Shown: positions 33,523 through 42,793 of the stretch, one piece after another | Layout of the letters: each line of letters opens with the position of its first letter | How positions within the stretch are numbered: position 1 is the stretch's first letter | Source of the DNA: Sediminibacillus terrae | GTDB taxonomy: Bacteria; Bacillota; Bacilli; Bacillales; Amphibacillaceae | Assembly (NCBI RefSeq): GCF_009602435.1 | Contig: NZ_VZDQ01000011.1 | Coordinates: forward strand, 605,683-669,682 | Direction of reading: 5' to 3' | DNA length: 64,000 nt | Position numbers and translations under genes: made by a program | Notes under the pieces: model-generated | The model's input: the letters and a program-made list of their open reading frames with translations, nothing else | Databases searched by the model: none | Told to the model about the DNA's origin: nothing

Positions 33523-34854
33523 ATGGAGACGTTCAAGATAAAATTTTATCCTGGCAACCAAAGCCGGATGATTGTTCCTTACCGCCAGTTAAAAAAGTTT
33601 CAGGCAATAAAGGAGATACAGTATGGCCCCATTCACTCCCCAGTTGAAACGCTTGTCCATGACAAAGACTCGGAAACGCTATACATCTCTTCCCGTTTGA
33701 AGGGCACGCTCAATCTGCACAAAAGTTCTTCCTTCACAGTGAAACTTCATAAAGAACGCTGCACCTTTCTGTTGGCAATGGGCATCTTTACTGCCGGTTT
33801 CTCCGGTAACCATTTCCTTACAGATGAACGTGCCCCCATTTTCAAGCAGATTTGCAAAGCAGGAGAAAAGATGGGGATGCAGGCCCTGATTTTTGGCCAC
33901 CAGCACATCGATCCCGATAAAACACATATTCACGCCTTTTATTTCGAAAAAGGAAGCTGGAAGCAAGGCCATTTTCCGATACCAAAGGTGATTTACAACC
34001 GGATACCCAACCGCAAAACAGAACACCATCCTGAAGTAATCTTGGCCAAGTCCGTTCTGGAAGAACAAGCAGTATTGTTCAACAACAACTTTTTTAACAA
34101 GTGGGAAATTTATCAATGCTTGATGAAGGATCCGGCATGTTCTTTTCTTGTACCGGAAACTATTTTACACCCTTCCGGGAAAAAAATCGAAACAATGCTC
34201 CAAAAATACAATGTATATATCAAACCGATTCACGGCAGCAGGGGGAACGGTATCATCAAGTGCCGTATGCTGCCTGCCGGAGAACTGGAATGCCATTACT
34301 ACTTGGAGAATAAACCGCAAGTAAACCGTTACGAAAAATTAGCAGCTTTCTTTCAACAGCATTTCCCAAATGGGTTGGAAGGTTACATAGCCCAGCAGGA
34401 AATCGACTTAGTGCAAAAAAGAAAATCCCCGCTTGATTTTCGTGTCCATGTCAATAAGAATCACCGCAACAGTTGGGAAGTCCCCCTCATATGTGCTAAA
34501 TTCGCCGGAAAAGGGAGCCTTACCACCCATGTGAAACGCGGTGGAAAAGTATTGCTTGTTGAAGAAATATTTGGAGAAGCTGAAGGACAAAAACTTAAAA
34601 AGAGACTGGAATCAATGGCTCTGTTAGTAGCCGGGATGATCGAGAAGAATTACACGGAAACCATCGGGGAAATCGGTATTGATTTTGGCATCGATAAAGA
34701 AGGCCGTGTTTGGTTATTTGAAGTGAATTCCAAACCTGGATACAGTGTCTTCCAGCATTCAAAGCTGCAGGAGCAGGCCGAGACGGTGCTTGCATATCCG
34801 TTTCAGTTTGCCTTTTACTTAACCAATCTCCAAGAAAGAGTGAACAGGGCATGA
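33523..34854 (+). CDS. YheC/YheD-type spore coat-associated ATP-grasp protein
   Basis: 443 aa. N-terminal beta-rich region, then an ATP-grasp domain (about 200-430) with KPIHGSRGNGI, DFRVHVNKN, and the metal site EIGIDFGID ... LFEVNSKPG. Relatives YheC and YheD of B. subtilis associate with the spore coat; ligase substrate unknown. Only one copy here where B. subtilis has two, so I leave the symbol open. ATG follows GGGAGGGG. Divergent from yheB. Confidence 0.82.
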   Translation: METFKIKFYPGNQSRMIVPYRQLKKFQAIKEIQYGPIHSPVETLVHDKDSETLYISSRLKGTLNLHKSSSFTVKLHKERCTFLLAMGIFTAGFSGNHFLTDERAPIFKQICKAGEKMGMQALIFGHQHIDPDKTHIHAFYFEKGSWKQGHFPIPKVIYNRIPNRKTEHHPEVILAKSVLEEQAVLFNNNFFNKWEIYQCLMKDPACSFLVPETILHPSGKKIETMLQKYNVYIKPIHGSRGNGIIKCRMLPAGELECHYYLENKPQVNRYEKLAAFFQQHFPNGLEGYIAQQEIDLVQKRKSPLDFRVHVNKNHRNSWEVPLICAKFAGKGSLTTHVKRGGKVLLVEEIFGEAEGQKLKKRLESMALLVAGMIEKNYTETIGEIGIDFGIDKEGRVWLFEVNSKPGYSVFQHSKLQEQAETVLAYPFQFAFYLTNLQERVNRA

Positions 34855-34900
34855 ATCACCAACTTCTTAGCAATCCTATCTCAATAAGGAGGTGGGAAGT

Positions 34901-35077
34901 ATGAAGAAAAAAGGAAGTTCTTATTTTAAGGATAAGAAAAACTACGAACTTGATGTAGACCGGATGATCAACGAGGGACTTGCCGGCGGAACGGTGCGTG
35001 CAAACAAAGAAAGAACCCAGATTGAACAAAGCCGTGAAATGCCACGGCAGGAACAGCCCTTTCCAGATCCTGATTGA
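34901..35077 (+). CDS. Small acidic-hydrophilic protein
   Basis: 58 aa. Strong site AAGGAGGTG seven bases before ATG. Sequence includes YELDVDRMINEGLAGG and a PDPD tail. Hypothetical; probably a short sporulation-associated protein given its place after the coat gene, 46 bases downstream. Confidence 0.65.
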   Translation: MKKKGSSYFKDKKNYELDVDRMINEGLAGGTVRANKERTQIEQSREMPRQEQPFPDPD

Positions 35078-35141
35078 TGCTGCAGCCTTTTTTTCAGAGA
35101 AAAAGACTTATATAGCCGGGACAAAAACACGACCATCAAGG

Positions 35142-35171
35142 CAAACCGAGCGAATCCTCGCTCGGTTTTTT
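35142..35171 (+). terminator. Terminator, CCGAACGA family variant
   Basis: AAACCGAGCGA / TCGCTCGGTTTTTT. The following 35172-35511 holds no gene that I can support. Confidence 0.85.
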
Positions 35172-35511
35172 GATTCGTAAGTTCCTTACCTTTGGCAAAC
35201 TTCCTTTTATCCTGTTGATTCAAGCGCGCGTCGCATCACTACGGCAATATACGGTACTTTCCACAAGCACAGCGTCAGCAGAGAACACCAACCACTTTTT
35301 GCGGGGTTTTCAACTCGTTCCTGCGCCCATAGGAATCTCCGTACCTTGCCTGCGTTACTTTTTCGTGTTCAGTTTTACAAGCAGATTCATTTTAAATTTC
35401 CATTAAGATTTTCGCCCGTTTGTCAACTCGTTTTGTTGAAATTAGTAAAGCCATCAACTTTTATGGTATCAGCACTTTTCTTTGAAGACAGAACGTTTCC
35501 TCTCATTCTCG

Positions 35512-35540
35512 TCTTGCCAGCTTGTCCCTTTTGTTATAAT
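35512..35540 (+). promoter_or_regulatory. Candidate promoter of CdaR-type gene
   Basis: TCTTGC, 17-base spacer, TATAAT followed by G. Confidence 0.45.
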
Positions 35541-35570
35541 GAAAGAAAACTGGAGGAATGAGGCGTTTTT

Positions 35571-36467
35571 ATGATCAACAAGCTGCATGCTGCTTTTCCC
35601 GGACTGATTGAATACAGTCCTGAAGATCAGCCTGACATAGATGCTTACAAATGGTTCACCACCGATAAAAATGAAATAGTCGGCATTCCGGAAAAGGAGC
35701 TCACGGAGAAGGACTTGCATCTCCTGGAGGCCTTCCTTCGTCCATATCACTTCCATCATGCACCAATCAACCACCAGGAACTTGCCTGGACGGAACTGCT
35801 CTTTCATAGCACACCACCAGCTCTATTGCCGGATATAAAAGGAGAAACTTACCGTTTTATCCATTTTCACTTATCTGAAGCCAATATTGAACCCGCATCT
35901 TTTCGGGAGGCTATTGCCGGCTTTTATCCGGAATTTGTTCCCATCGTTTGGATTTCAGCAAATGAAGGTATCATCGTTGAACACGGCCGCAAGCAGGAAG
36001 ATGGGGAAATCAGCTATGGACAAATCACCGATTTGTTAATGAGCGATTTTTATATGAAAGTCCGTCTTTTTATCGGACCGTTTTTCTCCGATTTGGCCCG
36101 GGCTCGCCAACATTTTCAAAAAGGTGCTGAATGGTTTGAGACGATACGTGCCTACAACAAAGGCTCTGTCGTATCTTTTGTCGATGCTGTGCCGTACCTC
36201 TTCCTTTCGCAGCCGGGCGTACAAAAAGAAGAGATTGTTCACGCTGTTTTCCAGGATACGCTGGAAGAGAAAGAATTGCTTGCTACCATCCAAACATTTC
36301 TTGAATGCAACTCCAATGCCACTATGGCTGCCAAAAAACTATACATGCACCGGAACAGCCTTCAGTACCGGGTGGACAAATTCATTGAAAAAACAGGGAT
36401 CGATGTCAAACAATTCAAAGGCGCGTTAACAGTTTACTTAGCACTTATGATGAATCAATTACGCTGA
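35571..36467 (+). CDS. PucR/CdaR-type regulator
   Basis: 298 aa. C-terminal HTH_30 region (about 240-298, FLECNSNATMAAKKLYMHRN) typical of PucR and CdaR regulators; N-terminal part has no recognised sensor. Directly upstream of msmX, as the unstudied yxkF lies by msmX in B. subtilis (recalled, not checked), suggesting control of sugar ABC uptake. ATG lies seven bases after ATGAGG. Confidence 0.72.
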   Translation: MINKLHAAFPGLIEYSPEDQPDIDAYKWFTTDKNEIVGIPEKELTEKDLHLLEAFLRPYHFHHAPINHQELAWTELLFHSTPPALLPDIKGETYRFIHFHLSEANIEPASFREAIAGFYPEFVPIVWISANEGIIVEHGRKQEDGEISYGQITDLLMSDFYMKVRLFIGPFFSDLARARQHFQKGAEWFETIRAYNKGSVVSFVDAVPYLFLSQPGVQKEEIVHAVFQDTLEEKELLATIQTFLECNSNATMAAKKLYMHRNSLQYRVDKFIEKTGIDVKQFKGALTVYLALMMNQLR

Positions 36468-36559
36468 TTTGGTAAGTGTGCACAAAACCTCCTGCACGAC
36501 TTTGTGCATCTCGTCCATTTACGTTTATCAGACAATTGCGTACACTTATTAACAAGAAA

Positions 36560-36573
36560 TAAAAACGCTTACA
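36560..36573 (+). promoter_or_regulatory. cre-like site in front of msmX
   Basis: TAAAAACGCTTACA matches the CcpA consensus TGWAANCGNTNWCA at 13 of 14 places and lies 20 bases before the msmX start. Confidence 0.5.
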
Positions 36574-36593
36574 TAAAGCGGGAGGAGATAAAC

Positions 36594-37691
36594 ATGGCTG
36601 AACTTAGTCTAAAGAACATTTACAAAGTCTACGATAAAAACGTAACAGCGGTCGAGGATTTCAACCTGGAAATCGCTGACAAAGAATTTGTGGTATTTGT
36701 CGGTCCTTCCGGCTGCGGAAAGTCCACTACCTTAAGGATGATTGCCGGTTTGGAAGAAATTTCAGACGGAGACTTTTATATTGATAACACTCGCATGAAT
36801 GACGTGGCGCCGAAGGATCGCGACATCGCCATGGTCTTTCAAAACTATGCCCTATATCCGCATATGAATGTCTATGACAACATGGCTTTTGGATTGAAGC
36901 TACGTAAATTCAAAAAAGACGAAATCGATCAGCGCGTTCAAAACGCTGCGAAAATTCTTGGTCTTGAAGGGTATCTGGACCGCAAACCGAAAGCGTTGTC
37001 GGGTGGACAGCGTCAGCGTGTGGCGCTTGGCCGTGCCATTGTCCGCGATGCCAAAGTGTTCCTGATGGATGAGCCGCTTTCCAACCTGGATGCAAAGCTG
37101 CGTGTTCAAATGCGCGCTGAAATCCAAAAGCTTCATAAACGTCTGCAGACTACTACCATTTACGTTACCCACGATCAGACGGAAGCGATGACGATGGCCA
37201 CCCGCCTTGTTGTTTTGAAAGATGGGATCATTCAGCAGGTAGGCGCACCAAAAGAAGTATATGACAAACCGGAGAACGTTTTTGTCGGAGGATTTATCGG
37301 TTCTCCTTCCATGAACTTCCTGACCGGTACGTTAAGTGAAGGAGAATTCCAAATCGGGGATATCAAAATCCAGGTTCCGGAAGGAAAAATGAAAACCCTT
37401 CGCGCTCAAAATTATGTAGGGAAAGAAGTCCTTCTTGGCATTCGTCCAGAAGACATGCACGATGAGCCAGTCTTTATCGAGTCGACTCCAGGCACAAAAA
37501 TCACCGCTACCATCGATGTTGCCGAATTGATGGGATCAGAGTCTTACCTTTACTCCAAAGTAAATGATCAGGATTTCATTGCCCGGGTAGATTCACGGAC
37601 AGACATTAACGGCGGAGAAACAATCGACTTGGCCCTTGACATGAACAAAGCCCACTTTTTCGATATAGATTCTGAATTAAGAATTAGATAA
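36594..37691 (+). CDS. msmX: Multi-sugar ABC importer ATPase MsmX/UgpC
   Basis: 365 aa. Walker [10 protein letters not shown] (37-45), signature [13 protein letters not shown] (135-147), Walker B VFLMDEP (155-161) and a C-terminal TOBE/OB domain (RPEDM). It energises several maltodextrin, arabinan and galactan importers whose own operons lack an ATPase; none is encoded nearby. ATG at 36594 follows GGGAGGAGAT. Confidence 0.93.
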   Translation: MAELSLKNIYKVYDKNVTAVEDFNLEIADKEFVVFVGPSGCGKSTTLRMIAGLEEISDGDFYIDNTRMNDVAPKDRDIAMVFQNYALYPHMNVYDNMAFGLKLRKFKKDEIDQRVQNAAKILGLEGYLDRKPKALSGGQRQRVALGRAIVRDAKVFLMDEPLSNLDAKLRVQMRAEIQKLHKRLQTTTIYVTHDQTEAMTMATRLVVLKDGIIQQVGAPKEVYDKPENVFVGGFIGSPSMNFLTGTLSEGEFQIGDIKIQVPEGKMKTLRAQNYVGKEVLLGIRPEDMHDEPVFIESTPGTKITATIDVAELMGSESYLYSKVNDQDFIARVDSRTDINGGETIDLALDMNKAHFFDIDSELRIR

Positions 37692-37701
37692 GGTTTTTTC
37701 G

Positions 37702-37740
37702 GAGCAGCAAGCATCCCCCCAAGCTTGTTGCTCTTTTTTT
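37702..37740 (+). terminator. Terminator of msmX
   Basis: GAGCAGCAAGC / GCTTGTTGCTC then TTTTTTT. Confidence 0.9.
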
Positions 37741-37997
37741 CACTTGGGGACTTCCTGTATCACCTCCGTCTTCTGCATATCACAATCCAAACACTGAAAT
37801 AAGTGGACACAGGTATGACTGCTCCTGGAGTCTTTAACACCGTCGACGGTCTTGACGATTTCCATATCGAGATATGGACTGTAATCCCCCATGAAATCAA
37901 CCAGTTTCCCCTGGTCCGTCATCTCTCCCCCACACTTTTCGCACGCTCTTTGAACTGTTCTCATTCCATTGCAAAGCGGACAAGCATAAGCATACAT
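37740..37997 (-). CDS. Small zinc-ribbon-like protein
   Basis: 85 aa. N-terminal pairs C6-x2-C9 and C19-x2-C22 form a rubredoxin-like knuckle; a second site is C63, H65, C69 and C72 (HTCVHLFQCLDC). ATG at 37997 follows GGAGGGAG; the TTG upstream overlaps that site. Function unknown. Reads into the msmX terminator region from the other side. Confidence 0.65.
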   Translation of the reverse strand: MYAYACPLCNGMRTVQRACEKCGGEMTDQGKLVDFMGDYSPYLDMEIVKTVDGVKDSRSSHTCVHLFQCLDCDMQKTEVIQEVPK

Positions 37998-38200
37998 GCC
38001 GTCATCTCCCTCCAAATATCACGTGTACCATTACTTTTCCCGGATCTTCACTTTATAAATAACTGTTTTCAAAAACCAGGAGTTTATTTTCTTCTGCTGC
38101 TTCCTATTAAAAACGAGATAATGCAGGATTTCGAAATACGTACTGGTTGAGCAAGCTTCCCTATGAAAAGCAACTTATAAAAATTTCTTGGAACGTAAGT

Positions 38201-38229
38201 AGGAGAGACACCTGAAAAGATGTCTCTCC
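38201..38229. terminator. Hairpin after first SASP gene
   Basis: GGAGAGACA / TGTCTCTCC without a clear T-run; weak or RNA-stabilising terminator. Confidence 0.5.
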
Positions 38230-38247
38230 CTGCCATTATTGATTCAC

Positions 38248-38451
38248 TTATGATTGTTGCGTACCACCCATTTGTTGTTGGGCAGTTCTCACAAGACGTT
38301 TGGTGATTTCTCCACCAACAGATCCGTTGGCACGAGAGGTGGTGTCAGCGCCTAGGTTTACTCCGAATTCTTGAGCGATTTCGACCTTCATTTGATCTAA
38401 AGCTTGCTCTACTCCTGGTACTAGCAATTGGTTGTTGTTGTTGCTTGCCAT
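38248..38451 (-). CDS. Alpha/beta-type small acid-soluble spore protein, copy 1
   Basis: 67 aa. Contains the GPR protease site region EIAQEFGV and the family ends [17 protein letters not shown]. It coats spore DNA in the A-like form and is degraded on germination. ATG after AGGAGGTGAT. Near-identical to the copy at 38677-38880. Confidence 0.95.
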   Translation of the reverse strand: MASNNNNQLLVPGVEQALDQMKVEIAQEFGVNLGADTTSRANGSVGGEITKRLVRTAQQQMGGTQQS

Positions 38452-38487
38452 GTGTATCACCTCCTGTAACCCTATTATTTACGGGAA

Positions 38488-38506
38488 GGCGGATAATATT
38501 TATCCG
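38488..38506. repeat. Inverted repeat in first SASP promoter region
   Basis: GCGGATAA and TTATCCGC are three bases apart; no good sigma-G box is seen here, unlike in the second copy. Confidence 0.4.
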
Positions 38507-38605
38507 CTTGTTTGGTAAATATATCATGCTCAGGAAGTCGTTCTCCAGTGCCATGATATCCAACACTGACCTTCACGCTGAAGATCCGAAGTTTCTTTTT
38601 CCTCA

Positions 38606-38646
38606 AAAAAAGAAAGGAGGAGGCACTTGTAACAAGCGCCTCCTCA
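38606..38646 (-). terminator. Terminator of second SASP gene
   Basis: Minus strand GAGGAGGCGCTTG / CAAGTGCCTCCTC then TTTCTTTTTTT. Confidence 0.85.
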
Positions 38647-38676
38647 GCCATATTATAAAATTGTCAGAGGGGAAAA

Positions 38677-38880
38677 TTAAAATTGTTGTGATCCGCCCAT
38701 TTGCTGTTGAGCAGTTCTTACAAGACGTTTGGTGATTTCTCCACCTACAGATCCATTGGCACGGGATACTGTATCAGCACCAAGGCTGACGCCGAATTCT
38801 TGTGCAATTTCGACTTTCATTTGATCCAAAGCTTGTTCGATACCAGGCACTAGTAATTGATTGGAATTGTTGCTTGCCAT
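38677..38880 (-). CDS. Alpha/beta-type small acid-soluble spore protein, copy 2
   Basis: 67 aa, differing from copy 1 at a handful of residues (SNQ for NNQ, GIEQ for [14 protein letters not shown]). Same ribosome site AGGAGGTGATACAC. The tandem pair arose by local duplication. Own sigma-G promoter and terminator. Confidence 0.95.
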   Translation of the reverse strand: MASNNSNQLLVPGIEQALDQMKVEIAQEFGVSLGADTVSRANGSVGGEITKRLVRTAQQQMGGSQQF

Positions 38881-38901
38881 GTGTATCACCTCCTGTAATC
38901 C

Positions 38902-38930
38902 TAGTATGGGACAGAACCGACAGATTATCA
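38902..38930 (-). promoter_or_regulatory. Sigma-G-type promoter of second SASP gene
   Basis: Minus strand TGATAA (38925-38930), 16-base spacer, CATACTA (38902-38908), the expected forespore pattern. Confidence 0.65.
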
Positions 38931-38970
38931 GGAGAAAACATTGGTAATTCAGCATTAACCTGTAAACCAC

Positions 38971-39807
38971 TCAGGCACTTGCGTCTTCTCGCGTCTTCTT
39001 TTTCCGGTGATAAATGGCATTGATTTCTGCGCCGACGACAAGCGTCAGGCCTGTCAGAAAGAACCAAAGCAAGAGGATGACTACGCCGCCAAGACTACCA
39101 TAAGTAGCAGAATAGTTGCCGAAGTTCCCTAAATAAAAGGAAAATCCGAAAGAAATGACCTGCCATAGCACTGCTGCACAAACAGCTCCTGGTACTACCT
39201 GTCGGATTGGAAAATCAATGTTTGGCGCCAGCCAGTACAATGCTGTTAAAATCACAATCATCACCACGATACTGACCACCCAGCGCAGCACATTTATCAG
39301 TACTTCTGTTCCACTCGGCAAATTGATCACCGAATTGACAAAATCGAGCAGAACACCGCCAAAAATAGGAAGAACCAATGCTACCGCCAATGCAAGCACC
39401 ATTCCCAATGTCAAACCAAGGGATAATAATTTCACTTTGATAAAAGAGCGTGTTTCTTCCACATTGTACGCATGGTTGGATGCATCGATAAAAGCGTTGA
39501 CAGCCTTGGAGGCTGACCAAAGAGTCCCCAGAATACCAATCGTCAGCAAACCGCCGCGCTGATTAGTGACGACGTTCACGACAGTATCTTCAAAAGTACC
39601 GGCGATTTCAGAAGGAACGACATTTTCCACAAATCCTACAGCTCGTTGTGGATCGATTGATAAATATGGAAGAATCGACAACAACAAAATCAATAAAGGG
39701 ACAATCGCAAGCAGATAATAAAACGCTTGGGCTGCCGCCAATGTGGTTGCATCATCTTTTTTAAATTCTTTGCCCAGTTCTTTGCCGTAAGCAATCACTT
39801 TACTCAT
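38971..39807 (-). CDS. YihY/BrkB family membrane protein
   Basis: 278 aa, six membrane helices; N-terminal DATTLAAAQAFYYLLAIVPLL and central GTLWSASKAV are family hallmarks. Older names call it ribonuclease BN, which is not supported. Function unknown, possibly export or lipid-related. Confidence 0.85.
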   Translation of the reverse strand: MSKVIAYGKELGKEFKKDDATTLAAAQAFYYLLAIVPLLILLLSILPYLSIDPQRAVGFVENVVPSEIAGTFEDTVVNVVTNQRGGLLTIGILGTLWSASKAVNAFIDASNHAYNVEETRSFIKVKLLSLGLTLGMVLALAVALVLPIFGGVLLDFVNSVINLPSGTEVLINVLRWVVSIVVMIVILTALYWLAPNIDFPIRQVVPGAVCAAVLWQVISFGFSFYLGNFGNYSATYGSLGGVVILLLWFFLTGLTLVVGAEINAIYHRKKKTREDASA

Positions 39808-39942
39808 TAACCTTGACCTCCTATCGGAAACATATTCTTGCTTGGTATATATCCCCGATAAAAAAACTGTTCAATCATTTTTATTTATTTCCGGGCACGT
39901 TTTCGACTTCCTTTGTTCTTTCATGGATCATGCGCAGAAAAA

Positions 39943-39992
39943 GAAAAACCGAACAAACTCGAAAAGGTGTTTCGAATTATCGTCCGGTTTTT
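39943..39992 (-). terminator. Terminator of fumC, CCGAACGA family, partly decayed
   Basis: AAAAACCGAACAA / TCGTCCGGTTTTTT with a loop containing TTCGAA-like arms. Confidence 0.6.
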
Positions 39993-40023
39993 TCATTCTA
40001 TGTTATTTAATCTTTCTTTCGGC

Positions 40024-41409
40024 TTACTTTGGATAGGTCATTTCTTTTGGGTTGATGTATTCGTCAAACTGCTCCGCCGTCAACAAGCCTGAATCAACCG
40101 CTGCTTGTTTTAGTGTGGTGTTATCTGCAAAGGCTTTTTTAGCAATTTTTGCAGCATTTTCATAACCAATATGCGGATTCAAAGCCGTTACCAACATTAG
40201 TGAATCCTTCAGGTTTTTCTCGATATTCTCAAGATTAGGCTCCAAACCTTTTACGCAGCGCTCATTAAATGAAAGCATGCTGTCCGCCAATAGTTGGGCC
40301 GACTGAATAAAGTTATGGGCAATAACTGGTTTGAAGACATTTAGTTCAAAATTTCCTTGACTCGCGGCGAAACCGATCGCAGCATCGTTTCCCATAACTT
40401 GGACTGCGACCATGGTAACAGCTTCGCTTTGGGTTGGATTCACTTTTCCAGGCATGATCGAGCTGCCTGGCTCGTTCGCCGGAATAGTAATTTCCCCGAT
40501 GCCACAACGAGGACCGCTGGCAAGCCAACGTACATCATTGGCGATCTTCATCAAGTCTGCCGCCAAAGCTTTCAACGCACCATGCGAATGAACCAGCTCA
40601 TCATGGCTCGTCAACGCATGGAATTTATTTGGAGCAGATACAAAATCCTTTCCAGTATATTCATTTATTTTTTTACAAACACGTTCCGAGAATTCTGGAT
40701 GGGCGTTTAACCCTGTACCCACTGCTGTACCGCCGATCGCCAGTTCTTTTACATATCGGATGCTGTCGACCAGCATCGCTTCTGTTTTTTCGAGCATCCG
40801 GTGCCAGCCGCTGATTTCCTGTCCCAGTGTCAGCGGGGTGGCATCCTGTAAATGGGTACGACCGATCTTCACAATTTCCTGAAACGCTTCCATTTTTTCT
40901 TTTAAAGTTTGTTTCAAGGTGTCAAGGGAAGGAAGGACAGTATCCTCTAATTTGAGCACAGCCCCGATGTGCAAAGCGGTGGGATATGTATCATTCGAAC
41001 TTTGCGACTTATTGACATCGTCATTTGGATGCAGCTTGTACTCACTATTCTTTTCATCCAACCACTGGTTTCCCACATAGGCAATTACCTCGTTGACATT
41101 CATATTGGATTGCGTGCCGCTTCCTGTCTGCCAGACAACTAATGGAAAGTGTTCCTTCAGTTCCCCTGCCAAAATTTGATCGGCTGCAAAGGCAATCGCT
41201 TCCGCTTTATCTTCTTCCAACAGGCCAAGGTCACGGTTCGCCATTGCAGCGCTTTTTTTCAAAACTGCAAAGCCATCAATGACTTCCTGTGGCATTTTCT
41301 CCGAACCAATCGGAAAGTTTTGCTTGCTTCGTTGTGTTTGTGCGCCCCAAAATTTATCAGCTGCAACGTGCATTTCTCCCAATGTATCTTTTTCAATCCG
41401 ATAATCCAT
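40024..41409 (-). CDS. fumC: Class II fumarate hydratase
   Basis: 461 aa. Full-length class II fumarase with [11 protein letters not shown], the active-site [10 protein letters not shown] and SSNDTYPTA motifs. Interconverts fumarate and malate in the TCA cycle (called citG in B. subtilis). ATG at 41409 lies nine bases after GGGAGG; an in-frame ATG nine bases earlier abuts it. Confidence 0.95.
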   Translation of the reverse strand: MDYRIEKDTLGEMHVAADKFWGAQTQRSKQNFPIGSEKMPQEVIDGFAVLKKSAAMANRDLGLLEEDKAEAIAFAADQILAGELKEHFPLVVWQTGSGTQSNMNVNEVIAYVGNQWLDEKNSEYKLHPNDDVNKSQSSNDTYPTALHIGAVLKLEDTVLPSLDTLKQTLKEKMEAFQEIVKIGRTHLQDATPLTLGQEISGWHRMLEKTEAMLVDSIRYVKELAIGGTAVGTGLNAHPEFSERVCKKINEYTGKDFVSAPNKFHALTSHDELVHSHGALKALAADLMKIANDVRWLASGPRCGIGEITIPANEPGSSIMPGKVNPTQSEAVTMVAVQVMGNDAAIGFAASQGNFELNVFKPVIAHNFIQSAQLLADSMLSFNERCVKGLEPNLENIEKNLKDSLMLVTALNPHIGYENAAKIAKKAFADNTTLKQAAVDSGLLTAEQFDEYINPKEMTYPK

Positions 41410-41767
41410 CACAGACATCCTCCCTTTGGTTATACTACTTCTTCATTGTACCAAATTTTCAAGAAATGTAGAAAACCGACGGTTCGTTGACAATATTAGG
41501 ATTTAATCTTCCGACTATTTATCCTATTCACGCTTCATGATAAAATAAAGATAAAGCAAGCGAAGGGAGAGACTTTCAGGATATCGTTTCTTCGTCGATG
41601 CTCAAGCATTATAAGTGGTGAAAGAGAGCCTTCCCAGCAAGGCTCTCTTTCTTTTTTTCGCCCGTCTTGAAATCGACACAATCTTTTCGCAGAATAGACA
41701 TTCTTTTTTGCTGGATCATTCGATATAATAGCTTGCAAACAGTTTACCCTGCCAGGGAGGAATTGAA
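41410..41767. other. Gap between fumC and phospholipase-like gene
   Basis: Holds the fumC leader on one side and an orphan plus-strand terminator at 41613-41657. No supported gene. A possible -10 TAAAAT near 41538 could start a short transcript of about 110 bases. Confidence 0.4.
41613..41657 (+). terminator. Orphan rho-independent terminator
   Basis: AAAGAGAGCCTT / AAGGCTCTCTTT then CTTTTTTT; no plus-strand gene is found upstream. Confidence 0.75.
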
Positions 41768-42685
41768 ATGCCAAACAGTTGGACACATATATTGTTTTGC
41801 GAAGAAATCGCCGATTCTTTGACGGTGGAAAATCCATTCATTCAACAGGATTCATATATGAAAATCGGCGCACAAGGTCCCGATCCATTTTTTTACCATG
41901 ATTTTTTGCCATGGAAAAATCCGTCGGCTGTAAACCGAATCGGTACCCTTTTGCATACTGAAAAATGCGGGGATTTCCTGGCAGATCTTATCACAGAAGC
42001 AAAAAACAAAACACTCGACGCCCAAGCCTACGTTTTCGGCTTTACCACCCATCATATTCTTGATCGGAACGCCCATCCTTATATTCATTACAAAGCGGGA
42101 TACCGAGGCAGCAACCATCAGCGTTTAGAAATTATCATCGATACACTGGTCGCAGAGAAAATGCGTCGTTTAAAAACTTGGAAAGCTCCCGTCTACAAGG
42201 AGCTGGACACCGGCCGCCGTCTGGGAAAAGAGGTTTCGGAATTACTGACAAATTTGATCAACAAACATTATCCCGACCTCCCTGAGGACCTTGGAGACCA
42301 ATACGTCGAGGATGCCTATCGCGACATGAAACGCGCTCTGCAGCTGCTTTACGATCCTCATGGCTGGAAAAATGCTTTATTTCCTTCATTGGTTTCTGCT
42401 TTTTCCCATCGTCCAGTGACAGACCATGTCGATTTTCTCAACGAGTCAGGATCTACCTAGTATCACCCGGCAACACAAGAGCCTTCTGAGGAAAGCTTTT
42501 GGGAATTGCTCGAACAGGCAAGACTGGAAGGAATCGAGATCATGAATGAAGTCATCCGTTATTGGAATAGCCCTTCAGAATCCAATAAAGAAAAGTGGAG
42601 GGCATTGATCGACAATGTATCTTACGACACCGGCAAGGCCCTTCACTTGGGATTGACCAATCAATACAGTGATCCAATTGTTTGA
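41768..42685 (+). pseudogene. Zinc-dependent phospholipase C-like gene interrupted by an amber codon
   Basis: The frame starts MPNSWTHILF after GGGAGGAATT, a zinc-dependent phospholipase C/nuclease-like fold with histidine and aspartate ligands (W5, H7, GAQGPDPFFYHD, HHILDRNAHPYIHY). Codon 231 (42458-42460) is TAG; the same frame then stays open for 74 more protein-like codons (YHPATQEPSEESFWELLEQA, ending SDPIV) to TGA at 42683. One C-to-T change at a CAG would give this. A 230-aa product may still be made, lacking the last quarter. Confidence 0.75.
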
Positions 42686-42732
42686 ATGGCGGTTTGTTGT
42701 CAACAGCCGGAAATGAGAAGCCATTCGGTCCT

Positions 42733-42780
42733 CGGCAGTAGTTTGGACGCCTCCGTTTTAACACTGCCGGACTTTTTTTT
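42733..42780 (+). terminator. Terminator of the interrupted gene
   Basis: CGGCAGT / ACTGCCG then TTTTTTTT. Its distance from TGA at 42685, not from the amber codon, supports the longer original gene. Confidence 0.8.
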
Positions 42781-42793
42781 ATCAATCATCCCG

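Noticed and set aside
38971..39807. Ribonuclease BN function for the YihY protein
   Set aside because: That name comes from an old misassignment; the protein is an integral membrane protein without nuclease motifs.
41597..41620. Seven-codon leader peptide before the orphan terminator
   Set aside because: The ATG has no ribosome site at proper distance.
42458..42460. Programmed recoding (pyrrolysine or stop readthrough) at the TAG
   Set aside because: No stimulatory context, downstream base is T and pyrrolysine is not expected in Bacillaceae; a point mutation is simpler.
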